From contig CALNVZ010000641.1 in NCBI GenBank assembly GCA_940671915.1, positions 10,382,657-10,446,656 on the forward strand: a DNA stretch of 64,000 nt, read 5' to 3'. Of the stretch, positions 24,001 through 35,800 are shown piece by piece (within the stretch, counting starts at the first letter, position 1; each line of letters begins with the position of its first letter). Made by a program: the position numbers and the translations under genes. The notes under the pieces were generated by a model. The model was not told the DNA's origin, did no database searches, and saw only the letters and a program-made list of their open reading frames with translations. This stretch comes from Paracentrotus lividus (lineage: Eukaryota > Echinodermata > Echinoidea > Camarodonta > Echinidae).

Positions 24001-26754
24001 TGAAGCTCTTAAAAATAATATGTATGAAGAGCTATACATTTTAATCATTATTCGTGAAAGAATACTGTTTATACTCATTACCTGATACATGATTTGTATG
24101 TTGATGCATTGTGTTCCCATAATTTCATCTTCAAATATTGATATAAATACGAACATATTTTTCGCAAATTTGCATACCCGTGTCGTCACATGTTTACAAA
24201 AGCCATCCTAGTTTTCTTCTAAAAAGGGCAATTATATTCCAAAAATATGACTGTATACACTGAATATTTTGCGGTGGTTTTATTTTGTGAATATCATTGC
24301 GACTTACTGTCCGAGAAATATTTCACTTCCTGATATTTCTGTACAAAGTGAATGCAAATGCAATAAATTCACCAAAATATACTCTCGCGAATTCCCCGTC
24401 TTGAAGCAAAATCGCGAAATATACGGCGTATACAGTATGTGATCTGTATGTCAGCATATCATGTATCCATGTAATTTTAAATACTGGAATTGTAGGGATA
24501 TTGATAACAACAATAATTTGTGTTATTTATTTTCTCATGAAATTGTGATCACAGGCTCGTAAAAATCGTGAGATATCTATGCTGCAGAGAAAGATAGATG
24601 AAGTGCCTACGAGAGCAGAACTTACCCAGTATCAGAAGAGATTTGTAGAGCTTTATAATCAAGGTAGGTTTGATGGTATATCTTGTTTTTAGATGGTGCA
24701 AAGCCTTCTGCTTGATTCGTCTAGAAAAAATCTCATATTTGTACAAAGTTTGTGAAAATATTGCAGAATTATGCAATAATTAGTTACAAACATGCAGAAA
24801 AGTAAATTTTGTGTGGAGAAATTTTTCATGGCCTGAATTGTGAACATATTATTTTCATCATTATACATGTACACACATCAAGCACTAAGTAAGCTGTAAA
24901 TGTACTGTATAAGTGGTTATTTTCACGGTGACTTTATTTTCGCGAATTTCGCGAGTCAGTCATCGCGAAAATTTCCACTTCATTACAAGGCTATTTATGG
25001 TAATGAAATCATCATCAAAATCGCGAAATTTTGCTCCCGCGAATTTCCCCAACTGGTCTAAAATCGCGAAAATATCTGTACGCGGAAATATTGGCTTATA
25101 CAGTAATCACCAAAGTACTTCCTTTTCCCCCCAATGTAAAACCTGCTAAGAAGACTTCTGTTTACAAAACAAAAGTTATCTCATTCTAGATATTGTATAG
25201 ATCATAAGTCATGGATTTTTTTTTTTCCTTTTTTTCGTGTCATGGGCTGTTTAAGTTACAGGTTATACTTCCTAGTTATCAAGAATTGATTTTGTTTGAG
25301 CATTGTCTGTATTGAAAATGTTATGTCTTTCTTTTCCCAGTGGCTAGCACACATCGAGAGACGAAACAGTTCTATACCCTCTACAACACATTGGATGATA
25401 CTAAACTGTACTTAGATAAAGAAGTCTCACTACTTAACTCAATCTATGACAACTTTGAGCAGTAAGTATTTCCTTTCAGTCTGTTGTTGTGAGTGTAACA
25501 CTGAATGTAATTTATTTTATCAAGATCAATCTTTGTAGATATTTTCATTTGTTCACTTTTTACATAATCAATGAATGATATTTCCCGGCAAGAACTGCAA
25601 GAAGTTTTGTTAGTCTATGGTGTAGAGTTATATCTGAAACCAGTATGCTTCTGTGAAAGACAGATGTTTCTGCGAATGACGAAATGAGAGGCATTTTTCA
25701 TGATCAATTAAAAGTTTGGCAATGAATACCGTACAAGCCCATATCTTTATCTGTTGTTAAATTCATAACCATCAATTGGTTTGTGAAATTCGCGAAAATT
25801 TCCGCTCATGAAGTACTTCCTTTCTGATTTTTTACTTGATCAGTTAATGAAGAAATTATTACAATGTCATCTTACTGATGTTTTATCTTTATGCAGAGCC
25901 ATGTCATCATCATCTGGAAAGGACCAGTTCCTCAAACAGTTTGATCAAATTGTGAATGGTGTCAAGCAGAATTACTCAAAGGTGAGCTTACAATTTTTCA
26001 ATGTCTTCGGTAACTTGACTGTGAATTTATTTTTATTGTGTTGTTACATTTGCTGGCATATTGACGTGTTGTGTGAAAGTGTGATGACAGTTGAACATGA
26101 TGATGAAAATATTGATTATATTAAACTTAGAATAATGGTAAGGATAAGTTTCTAAAAATATGCTGTACTTTTCTGCTGTTTGTTTTAATATAGATGAATA
26201 TATCATTTTATAGGTTCTTTTTCAAAATATATGAAGGAAAAGGCTTTACAAGGGAGATTTTAGTATTATATTATGTCAAACTGTATAGGTAGGGTTTTTT
26301 GTGCATTGAAAACATCATAAAAATCATGAATTTCCCCCGCTCCTCCAAGATTGTGACAATATCTGTACATGCAAAAATATTGGCTTATACAGTGAATTAT
26401 TGTATACATGTATATTGGTGTGTTTTTTTTTCGTCTTTGTTCTCCCTAATAAGGTTGAGAAGAAGAAACAAGAGGAGAAGATGAAGAGAGATCAACTCAA
26501 TGATACCTATCTTGATCTGGTAGAGAAACAGAGATTGTACTTCAAAACAGTCAAGGAATTCCAAGAGGTATGTTAATGATGGTGATGATGGTGGTGATGA
26601 TGATAATGATGATGAGGATAATGATGATGGTGATGACAATAATGGTGATAATGATTTAGATTTGGTAGAGAAACTGTTTACTTTGTTTCTCTACCAAAAA
26701 GTCAATGAATTCCTAGAGGTTAGTTCATATAAAGTAGTCTGTGTTTGCTGGTAG

Positions 26755-26786
<32 letters not shown>

Positions 26787-27294
26787 ATGGTGGTGGTGGT
26801 GGTGATGGTTATGACAATAAAACATTGTAATTGTGGTGGTGCTGCTGCTCGATGATGATTGGAATGATGATAATGATAATGGCGATGGTGGTGCTGTTGC
26901 TCGATGATGATTGGAATGAAGATGATGATGATGATAGGGATGATGATGATGATGATAATTGTGATGGTGGTGCTGTTGCTGCTGATGATGATGATGAAGA
27001 TGGTATTAAAAGATAATGGTGATTATTATAATGATGATGAAGATAGTGATGATGTTTTTGATGAAAATGATGGTGATGATGCTGGTGATAACTATGTTGA
27101 TAATGATGATGATAATGATGGTGATGATGATCATGATAATGATGATGAGAAACAACCCATGTCAAGTTTAATTTTTATGTATTCACAATGTTACTACTAA
27201 TCCAATCACCAAACAAATATCTCTCCATTTATCACTTGACCAGGAATGTAGAAAGAACGAAATATTGCTGTCAAAACTTCAGACACCGAATTGA
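15056..27294 (+). CDS. CCDC93: CCDC93, coiled-coil subunit of the CCC/Commander complex
   Basis: Complete gene with 17 coding exons: 15056-15148, 15340-15453, 16004-16098, 16817-16928, 17575-17673, 18184-18338, 19190-19382, 20011-20097, 20996-21115, 21583-21716, 23076-23157, 23577-23723, 24555-24663, 25341-25461, 25897-25981, 26454-26567 and 27244-27294. All junctions are GT-AG and phases agree, giving 636 aa (human is about 631). The N-terminal third is the conserved globular NN-CH-like region ([20 protein letters not shown], then [18 protein letters not shown] and [20 protein letters not shown]). After a charged linker (about residues 260-300), long coiled coils run to the C-terminus and include [18 protein letters not shown] and [10 protein letters not shown]. 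The family binds CCDC22 and COMMD proteins on endosomes and supports WASH/retriever-dependent recycling of membrane proteins. The start is the only ATG in exon 1 matching the family length (context AAAAAATGG). Introns carry copies of exons 4, 10 and 16. Confidence 0.97.
16600..16702 (+). pseudogene. Decayed copy of CCDC93 exon 4 in intron 3
   Basis: 'TTATAGTAATGCCCTG', 'ATTGTAGCTGTGCTTCCAAG' and 'ATGTCCTCATTGAATTGAAC' match, with small changes, the acceptor and body of exon 4 at 16,811-16,905 (TAATAGTGCCCTG, ATTGTAGCTGTGCTTCCCAG). An internal deletion removes the ACAGAAAAG part. The copy lies about 200 bp upstream of the real exon. The frame is broken and the copy has no matching donor, so it should not be used. 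Confidence 0.85.
19610..19822. mobile_element. MITE (CTGTATAAG family), copy 1
   Basis: Starts TACTGTATAAGCC and ends GGCTATACAATATTA. The interior has TTTCCACTTCAATATACGGC, TAATGAAGGG and CGCAAATTTCCCCAA, shared with the copy at 24,903-25,105. Lies in CCDC93 intron 7. Confidence 0.7.
20113..20484. mobile_element. Inverted-repeat element starting 16 bp after the exon 8 donor
   Basis: The left part (GGCC...GAGTAATGTCACAGCG, ACGCATTATGTCA) is mirrored by the right part (GACATTATGCATTGTGCGAC, ATTACCGG...AAGCC). The inner arms contain GGATTCGAACCTCAGTCC and its mirror GGACCGAGGTTCAAATCC, which resemble a tRNA B box. A related copy lies in the last intron of HACL1 (30,131-30,462). Non-coding, about 370 bp. 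Confidence 0.7.
21796..22902 (+). repeat. Tandem array of exon 10-derived units in CCDC93 intron 10
   Basis: About eight units with a period of about 141-151 bp, starting near 21,796, 21,937, 22,088, 22,236, 22,384, 22,531, 22,672 and 22,821. Each unit copies the last 71-75 bp of exon 10 (GTTGATAGCTACTCATC ... GAGGAGAAAACAAAGA), its splice donor (usually GTAAGT) and about 70 bp of following intron (TAATGTACATTTGCCACC, CCATACCCGGGAGA). Units 5 and 6 are nearly identical, and the last is the most diverged. The unit at 22,531 still translates as exon 10 ([20 protein letters not shown]). Others have stops (GATTAAG) or altered donors. Including one unit as a 71-nt cassette would shift the frame. 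Confidence 0.93.
23768..23958 (+). repeat. Tandem duplication in CCDC93 intron 12
   Basis: The stretch TTTTTATTGTACATACTAGTAG through TGTATCTTTTTTTAAAT (given in part as ATTGTACATACTAGTAG) recurs about 112 bp downstream as ATTGTACATTCTGGTAGC through TGTATCTTTTTTAAATC, with several changes. Non-coding. Confidence 0.75.
24250..24435. mobile_element. MITE related to the CTGTATAAG family, copy 2
   Basis: Ends are CTGTATACAC at the left and CGTATACAG at the right, flanked by a TA at the right side. The interior has GCGGTGGTTTTATTTTGTGA, CTCGCGAATTCCCC and AAAATCGCGAAATATACGGC. It lies in CCDC93 intron 12. Confidence 0.65.
24905..25103. mobile_element. MITE (CTGTATAAG family), copy 3, with TA duplication
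   Basis: CTGTATAAG at the left and CTTATACAG at the right are perfect inverted ends, both flanked by TA. The interior has repeated CGCGAA words. The TA flanks and short ends suggest a mariner-type non-autonomous element. Fragments of the same family are at about 20,620-20,700, 25,720-25,810 and 26,325-26,397. Confidence 0.75.
26573..27165 (+). repeat. GAT/GGT trinucleotide microsatellite region
   Basis: Two blocks (about 26,573-26,655 and 26,750-27,150) of (GAT)n and (GGT)n with higher-order repeats such as GTGGTGCTGTTGCT and GATTGGAATGA. Reading frames through it give only poly-Asp or poly-His and are not genes. It fills the last intron of CCDC93. Confidence 0.9.
26658..26722 (+). pseudogene. 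Rearranged copy of the end of CCDC93 exon 16
   Basis: TTGGTAGAGAAAC and AGTCAATGAATTCCTAGAGG match the last part of exon 16 (CTGGTAGAGAAAC, AGTCAAGGAATTCCAAGAGG). Between them the AGATTGTACTTCAAAAC segment is replaced by an inverted GTTTCTCTACCAA, so 26,662-26,697 is a perfect 13-bp-stem hairpin. It is flanked by the trinucleotide repeats. Confidence 0.75.
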
Positions 27295-29891
27295 GCAGGG
27301 GCACCCCAACAGATGTCACTAGACTTCCAGCTCAGCAAATTTATTGCCAAATCCTGTAATGCCTCAACACATATTACTGTCTCAGCTCTAATGGTATGCA
27401 GAGGTCACTACAGTCTCCTCCCATTACAATGAGGTGATTCTCCCGCACCCTGTATGTGCCCATACATTCACTATGACAAGATTTATTATAATGAGGTACT
27501 TGGCTTGGTCATAAGTACCTCATTTCAATGAGAGTACACTGTATTTAGGCAATTCCAGGTTAAAAGATGGATACAAAAACACTCATTGAATTAACATATA
27601 TTATCTAAGATTTACCTGAAAATGTAGTTTAAGTCCTTAAACAAAAATATATAATAAAGGGAGGTACAGTGGCAACTAATTTTAAAATAATAAGGTCGTT
27701 GGGATGGAGAATTTTGTTTGATATATCAATACAATAAATAATAAAAAACAAATCAAATTGATTTCATTTGGAAGAGAGGAACAAGTTTTGTACAACTGGT
27801 ATCTTGTTATTTCAGATCACTCTGGTCCCAAACTGTATATACCTGTCCAACTTATAAAAGTGAAATAAAATAAGCACACATACGAGACTGGGTTGATTTA
27901 TCTTGTTTTATTTAAGATATTTATTGGTAAAATATAAATTTGAAAATTGTTTACAACATTAATATATCAGTTTATAAGCTCCTTTAACAAAATTGTACAC
28001 AGACAGTATAAAACCTTGGCGTTCTTTCTAACCCTGCCATCGTCTTAAATCGTATTTTAGCGATGTTCATGTATAAGTTTAATGATTTTTTTACTTTCCA
28101 ACAGAATTTACTTCTACTAATAAAAAAAAAGTAATTGTCATAACATGTTACTTACTAGTTTCATAGATTAGTTCAGTATATTGTAAAATAGTGGCCAGGA
28201 AAATTTTGAAGTCCTTAAATAACATTCCATTTACAAATTTGAATTATTTATTTATATTACCAAAATATAATGTTCATTGATGAAACAGCACAGTTTGTCA
28301 TTATAAAAAGTGGAAGTATTTATTAATGTGCTCATCTTTTCCAGAGTTCTAATAATGGATAATTAACAGGTATGGATCTTAAGTAGAGTACTTTTACTAA
28401 CAATAGTAGACCACATTGATATACCGCAAATAATTAAGATGTGGCTCAATAAAAATATAAGTCATATGGCATACATAAAACTTTTTTATATCTTGGAAAT
28501 AATAATGAAAGCATATAATCATTGGAACTGCCAAGAAGTAATTTTCAAAGTACTTAATGGTTTGATATAAACTACTGAACTCAAAATTTCAAATTTATAT
28601 GCTTAACTGTGTTATGCATTTAAAAATACTGATTTCCTAATCAAAATACTGATTATGACATTTCGTTTTCTGCATGATTACACAAGAAAACATAAAGTTT
28701 TTTTTTTTTTTTAATGAGGTCAATAATGGCATTAAAGAAGTCAGATTAATTGATAAACATATAAACAGAATGCAATGGAACCCTTTTCAAACCAAGAAAT
28801 TATTCATTTTTGCTACACATTGTATATCTCACAGTACACTACTGAAATTTCTATTAAAATACATAAAGCTGATGCATTAACATAGTCAATGAAGCATTGG
28901 GTTTACAAGCCATTTAAACGTTCTTTCTTCCATTATTTATGAGACATGAATGGCAATATAACACTCGACAATAACAACTTGTGGTTGTCATCTTTAATCT
29001 ATCTGTGTTGCATTACATTTATAAGTAGGCCCTATCAAAAACTACTTAAATCCTAAAAGTTCTACACATCACTTTTCAATCTTGTTTTCTCATTATCCTG
29101 TAATTCTGTTACATTACCTTATGATATTAAACATTTTACATAGCATTATTAATTCTCCTGTATTGAAACAAGAAAAAAAAATCACTGAAAAGAAATTGTA
29201 TTTTTATATCCATGTTTATGTAATGAAGAGTTTATAATTATTTCAAATAAAGACTTATAAAGGCAAACATTATTTGTGTATGCCTATTCATTGAGGAGAT
29301 CATCCAGTTCTTTTCTAACAAGCACGCATGCAAGATTTCATAATAATGGGGCCATATTCCCAGCCCTCCTGGCAATTTCAAACATATGCACATGATTGTC
29401 CTTGAGCATGGGCGTTTTGCCTACATGCTCCTCCCTACCCGGGTGCAAAATGGTTACCCGGTAGGAGTGGAATGAATGCACTGTAAAGGCTGTTGTAATT
29501 CGAAATGATCCCTTTGGGATTGGACAGGTGTCAGAAAGACTTACAAGCATCCGATGACCGGGGTAATAATAATTGTAAAGTGCTTAGAGATGAAAGTATT
29601 TCATATTGGGTGCTATATAAATCGCAACTATTCTTACTATTAATATTGTGCCCAGGCTCAATATACCACTGAATGTACTTGGTCACGAGCACCTTGTCAC
29701 ATGTATAACATTAATGGACTGCATTTAATTCATTGATAACCTCATAATCTCTGAAAATTATTGCACCATATATGAGACACCACAATTATTCACAATTTTA
29801 CAGGAAATACAAATACATGAAATGATCAAGTTATGATAAGGCAAATTTTGTAATGCATGTAGATGTTTGGTCTCTGTTCCTTGTGGCAGTG
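27295..29891. other. Convergent 3' regions of CCDC93 and HACL1
   Basis: No coding exons. The 3' UTRs of both genes must end here. AATAAA or AATAAAA-like words occur on the + strand at about 27,730 and 27,865, and TTTATT words (polyadenylation signals on the minus strand) occur in several places, so the exact ends cannot be fixed. 27,390-27,550 contains a dispersed repeat built on CATTACAATGAGGTG and TATAATGAGGTAC, related to stretches at 54,430-54,500, 57,830-57,890 and 60,590-60,720. The rest is AT-rich with nothing recognised. Confidence 0.6.
29330..29640 (+). repeat. SINE-like dispersed repeat with GCTATATAAAT tail
   Basis: Contains TTGTAAAGTGCTTAGAGATG, TGGGTGCTATATAAATCGC and a short (TTA)n end, the same tail signature as 3,825-3,960. 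The upstream part (CTACCCGGGTGCAAAATGG, ACCCGGTAGGAGTGGAATG) may be the body of the element. Probably in the HACL1 3' UTR or just beyond it. Confidence 0.5.
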
Positions 29892-32800
29892 TTACAGCTT
29901 ACTCGATCTGGTCAACCAGTCAAAGTCCTGAAATAATGAAAGGAAAGAAAAAAAAAAAAAAAAATTGCATATACAATGAGCTGCACAAAATATTTTTTGC
30001 ATAGCAGTTATACATGTATTTCCTATGGTGTGTATAAAAAATTGTGAACCACATTTGTGATATTAGGGAAGAAAAAAAACAACCTACCCTCCTAATTTCA
30101 GGGAGCTGTAACACTAATGAAATACTCAATTTTTAGCATAATGTCACAATCTGGTAACAAAAAATGCATTCTTTACGTCTTGGACCAATATTTAACATTT
30201 TTTGACAAAAGTAGTGACTGGGATTTGAACCTCGGTCCCATTCTTATCAATAGGTTGGCCTTTTTAGAGAAATTAACTGAAATCATTTGAATTTTTTACA
30301 TTTTGGAAAAAGAAAATCCGCCTACAAACATGTGGATCGGAGTGAGGTCCAAATCCCAGTCCCGTCTTTCAGATGGTGACGTCACAGGATGGTCCCATAT
30401 GTAAATAATGCATCAGTGTGACATTATGCGTCGCTGCAGCATTACCGTTCCTAAGAGGCCTTACCTGCTGTTTGCGTTGTGCCTGAGGGCTAACCATCAC
30501 ATTGATGAGTACTGGTTTGTTAGCATGGGTAGTCAGACTGAGACGCAGAGCATCCTCAAGTTCAGAATGTGTGGTCACGTGGAAGCCAACGCCCCCAAAT
30601 GCTGTCATCACCTGGTCGTAGCGAGCATCGGGCATGAGAGCAGTTGGCATCAACCTGTTGTTCAATATGACTTTATTTATTTATTTCCATTATTTTTTAT
30701 AAAACCATAACAAATATCCAATTGAAAAATCATAAATATCTGTGGGAATTTCTACCTGAATGAAAGGGACCCAAATGTAATTTATTATTTCTATTACTTT
30801 TTTTTATAAAACAATATGGAATATCCACAACATATATTACCGAAACTTAGTATACAACTCTTAATAGGGATGTCCACTAAAATTTTAAGTTATTTTTAAG
30901 TTGTTTTTGCTAGGCTTATTGGATAGAGCATTTTAAAAGAAAGATTTTGGTAGTTGGAATTATCAACCAATTGGATTTTCCATTTCAAAGATATGACCCA
31001 AAGAGTGTCTCAGATTACCAATGAGCTGCTAGAACACTTTTACAAGTTCAGACAAAGCCAGAAAATGCAGTAAAAGCTCAAGTCTATAGTCCTTTTGTCT
31101 TTGATTTATTCAACCAAATCATACCAAACATTTTCTATGTGTGTATCAACATGAAATGAGATTATAGTAACATAATGAGGCGTATGAGTAGATTATACAA
31201 AAAGTTATGCAGTACAAAACTGATGGTTTGACAGGTATGTTATCGTATATGATCCAATATGACCACCGTGGAAAAATACTCCATAGGGCATGTTTCAATA
31301 GGAACACCCTAGACAATAGGCTATTTCATGGTGGTGTGGCTCAGAGCTGAGTGTTGGAGAGGGTAGAGTAATTTTAAAACTTAAATGGCCAGTGGTAAAC
31401 GTTGTTCTTGTTTTTCACCCCAATACATTTTTGTTCAAAAATAGTTACATTTTATAGATATCCACTTTTCCTTAGCTGAATCTATTCCAATCATGAGAAA
31501 TTTCAGTCATAACAACATCACACACAAGTATCACTTTGAACACGCTGTAGTTGTTTTCATATCAATTTTTCAACAGGAAAAGTTGATCATCTGCTGAGGT
31601 ATTTTCTAAGGAGAAACTGACCAATTAGGAAATAAAAATGATTGATATATTACCACTGGCCAAATGACAATTTCGAAAGCTGTTTTTTATTGAAAATTTT
31701 GCTATTCCTCTGCCTGTGTATTATTGAGTAGGCAGTGCATGGTCATTGTTTGCATTGTAAATGCATGGGTGACTACATCCATACAGTGAAGTGGAAACCG
31801 TTCTAGTGGCTTTTTGCTGTTGTGTGGCCATCCCTACTCTTAATAACATAGGTAGAAAGCTTTTGATTTTCAAACATGAATTTAAACATGGGTGTCGATT
31901 GTGGGGGGGGGGGATGGGGGGATGCATCCCCCAATAATTTGGGTGGGGGGGATGGGTGTACAATCATCCGCCCCCCCCAATATTTTGATATCAAGAAAAT
32001 AAAAAATATCATATTATATGCAAATAAATCTACCCATTACAAATACGTTATCATATAAAACACTTTTATGACATTATTATATTATTTTGCAGTCTAAAAT
32101 GCATATTTCTGACATTCGAAAATCCAAAATTTTCTCACCCTTTCGTTTATCGTTTTCGTGTGTGTCCCTGATATATAATCATGTAATACACAATGCACCG
32201 TGCGGATAATGAAAGCGCATATGTTTCACTATTCCAGGAATGAAAATGTTCAGCTTTTCAGCTGATTTCAATGATTTTTCTTCCTAAAATGTATGATTTC
32301 AGTGTTTTTTCCTCTCAAATGTATGCTTTTTTTTAAAGGCCCAAATTGAGATATTTGGCCACTATTTTATGCCGTGTTCAATTTTTTTTTTAGTCTTTTC
32401 AGTGTTTTATCACCAAGTAATTTTCATGCATGCTATTCACAATTGGGGGAAAAAAATCAAATTGATGATAATCAGGGGCACCGATCCCAGGGTGCATTGG
32501 GGACAGGTGCCTCGATAAGTAAAACCAAGGGCAAGTATTCCCCTTTAAAAATCCAAGATGGTTTTGATAAAATAAATAATGAATATAAAAGAGTCTGTAA
32601 CATCTCGGCTCTTCATCGACAAGGTAACTTTTTTTTTTTACTGGGACCTTTGATTATATTGCCCTCTTTTCAAATTAGTCGCTACTTTGCTCTCAAATTT
32701 CAGATAACTGTTAAAAATTGCCTGAAAATTTTCAGCTCGCGCTTTGCGCTCGCATAATATAAGATATAAGATAATGTTCATCTTTTATGCATGTATTAAC

Positions 32801-35800
32801 GGCACGATGGTACTTTAAAAACACCAACTCCCTCCCCGTTTCGTGCTCCCATGAGCCTACAAGTAGGCCTATCTTGTTTCATCAGGTCACTATTTTGAGA
32901 AAATCGTGCTCGCACAATATTGCCCTAACTGGAATTCGTCCATATTTATATAGATTTGCGTTTGTTGGCATTACGTTATAATGTTCCACTTCTAATCACC
33001 AGTTATAAAAACCCTTAGCCCTCATCAATTTCGTGCTTATAGTCATAATGCTACAAATACCATGTTTCAGTTCTTATAGAGAAAATTTGAAGCTCGCGCT
33101 TCGCGCTTGCATTACAGCCTTATGAAATCGACGATATACTAGTACTCATACGCATTATAATTTGCATGTTTGTATATCTATAGACATTACATCATGATGT
33201 CCCCCCCCCCTTTAATAAACCAGATAAAGCCCATTCTCCGTTTCGCGATCGCATTATTCTATAATATATGTCCCATTTCATGTCACTATTATTGAGAAAA
33301 TTTTCAGCTCGCGAAAATTAATGTTAGGAAAGGCAGCTGAATTTTATTCATTAATTTATATTCTTTAAAAAAAAACCCAGCAAATATCTACAACTATGTT
33401 CACAAAGTAAAAAGTATTAAAAAAGTGTCAAATATAAATTTAAAAAATCATATATACCTCTGGGCATTTCTACTTGAATTAAAAATGTTAATAGGAATGG
33501 CATCCAGCCCGAAATGTTTATTTTATAGTATAATATTCACCTTTGAGGGCGCTCTTCTGGTGGAGTCATCTCCCAGATGTCCTTCTCCGTTCCGAAACCA
33601 ATTCCATTATTGTTGATCACAACAATCAGGACTGGTAAGTTGTACCTGATGTTGCAATAAAAAAAAATGTAAAAAAAACAGGTAAAATTCCACTTCATAT
33701 GATTTGAACAATTATTTTATGAAACATTTTATATGAAATAATGATGCTACAATGTACATAAAATATATGCATAAGACAAGGTGTTAAACACAAGTTCATT
33801 CCTGGTAAATTTTGTGACAAGTAACATATTATAAATCTTACATAAAAATATAGACATTGAATTCAAATTGATCCGGTTCTGACTGAATTAATAAGTGAAA
33901 TTGAATAATTAAGCTTATTCTACTATCTGAAATGTTATATCCATGGCTATAAATAGTCCAGAAGAGAACTTAAGAGACGTTTGCAGATACATGTAGGGAC
34001 TGAATTTTTAATTGTTTTATTAATTTTAGTATGACACAGTAAGTGCCTACCTGCAAATTGTTTCTACTTCCATTCCCGAAAATCCAAAGGCACTGTCTCC
34101 CTCCAGACACACAACACGTTTGTTAGGCCACCTATCCCTTGCGAGGAGAGCTGCAGCTATGTTGAATCCCATACCGACCCCCATGGTTCCAAATGTTCCA
34201 GCATCAAGTCTGGATAAAACAACAGTAAGGAATTAAGACGACTAGTTATTTATTCTAATTCATCATGTCTCTTGAGAGACGACATGTTTGTTAGGCCATT
34301 GCTCCCTGGTTAGGAGCGCCGCAGTTATGTTGAATCCCATACCTACCCCCATGGTTCCAAATGTGCCTGAATTAAGTCTATACAGCATAACAGTGAGAGT
34401 TGAGGAGACCAAGACCATAAAACAAATATTAAATTTTTTTTGGTTTTTTTTTGAGATGACAGATGCAGCTGGTATGTGGAGTTGGTGCATCTATTACCGA
34501 CATCCACCGTTCCCTAATGCCTGCATTAAATCTGGATGAAACACAAGATTAAAAGGGAATCCAACCTAAGGAGATAATCTTATATGGAGTAAAATGAGCA
34601 AAGCCATTAAAAAAAAAAAGGTTTATCAAAATCAGTTATAAAATAAGAGAGTTAAAGAAGTTTGATAAGTCTCCTTGTACTTGAAATGGGGATTCTCTAA
34701 TTGGCAAATTTGTTTTAAATGGCTGATTTGAGGGGAAATTTCTGTATTTGTCTTGTTTTCTCATATTTCTGATTGTATCCTTCTGACCTTGACATATGGG
34801 TGTGAAATATATTTCCCCATGACATTTATATCTTTAAGCTCGGGAAGGGGTAAGATGTTATTGGAAAGATAATGGGGAAAATCTGAAAGTTTTGGTAGAA
34901 AACAAATGGAGAGTTGTCCACAAAATCAGTCATTTAATAAATGGTAATCTAACCTGTGTCTTGGTGAATGGTTCAATAGGATTGTTCTTCCTATATCCAT
35001 GGTGTTCGCTCCCTCGCTCACAATCAAACTATCTTCAGGAATCATGGCTTGTACCTAGAAAGGAATAAACAATAACGATCTCAAAATTTATTAATATATT
35101 CTCAGGCAAGCAATCTGCAAAATGGAATAAACACTATAGCATTTAAGCTCAACAACTTCTTAATACTTTCTGAAGCAAAAAATTTACAAAAAAAACAACA
35201 CTACATTATTTGAGCAAGTTGCCCTTGAAAAAAAATAGTTACTCGCTAAACTTTTTGGCAGGAAAACAATGCTAAAATTAAAAACAAACTCCCAAACTGG
35301 TAGGTGTACATTGTCTCCAGTCATTGAATTAAATTGCAAATTAATAAAACTGTGTTTCTCTATCAGGAAATTGTATATTATATATTTTCAAATCAAAGCC
35401 TAACATTCTATTTTAGAGATTTGCTTTTGTATCAAACTTTCTCCGTAAGCAGGGGCAGATCCAGGATTTTATAATAGGGAGTGCCATTCCAAGAGTTTTG
35501 AGTGTTATCATCCTTGGCCCCTTTCCATATTTTGCTCTCTTATATTTAGACCTCTAACCTCTGAATGAATATCAAGTAAATGTTAAAGCGAGAGCGAACT
35601 GACCAACACTCTCATTGACTGTGTGTTATACAAAGCTAGTCTTAAAGTATACCTTTTGAGATAAGTACATGTATTAACAAAAAAGTGTATAAATCAACTT
35701 ACAATCTAATTTGTATTGGGAAACAAAATTGTTTTTAGGGGTAAAGTATGTGTTTTGCTACTTTGCAATATAATCATCACGGTGTGAATTGACTGAGTAG

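Noticed and set aside
26809-27200. Open frames encoding poly-His, poly-Asp or poly-Met stretches
   Set aside because: They are translations of GAT/GGT microsatellite in the last CCDC93 intron.
30408-30710. 100-codon open frame on the plus strand
   Set aside because: It is antisense to a well-supported HACL1 exon (30,465-30,654).
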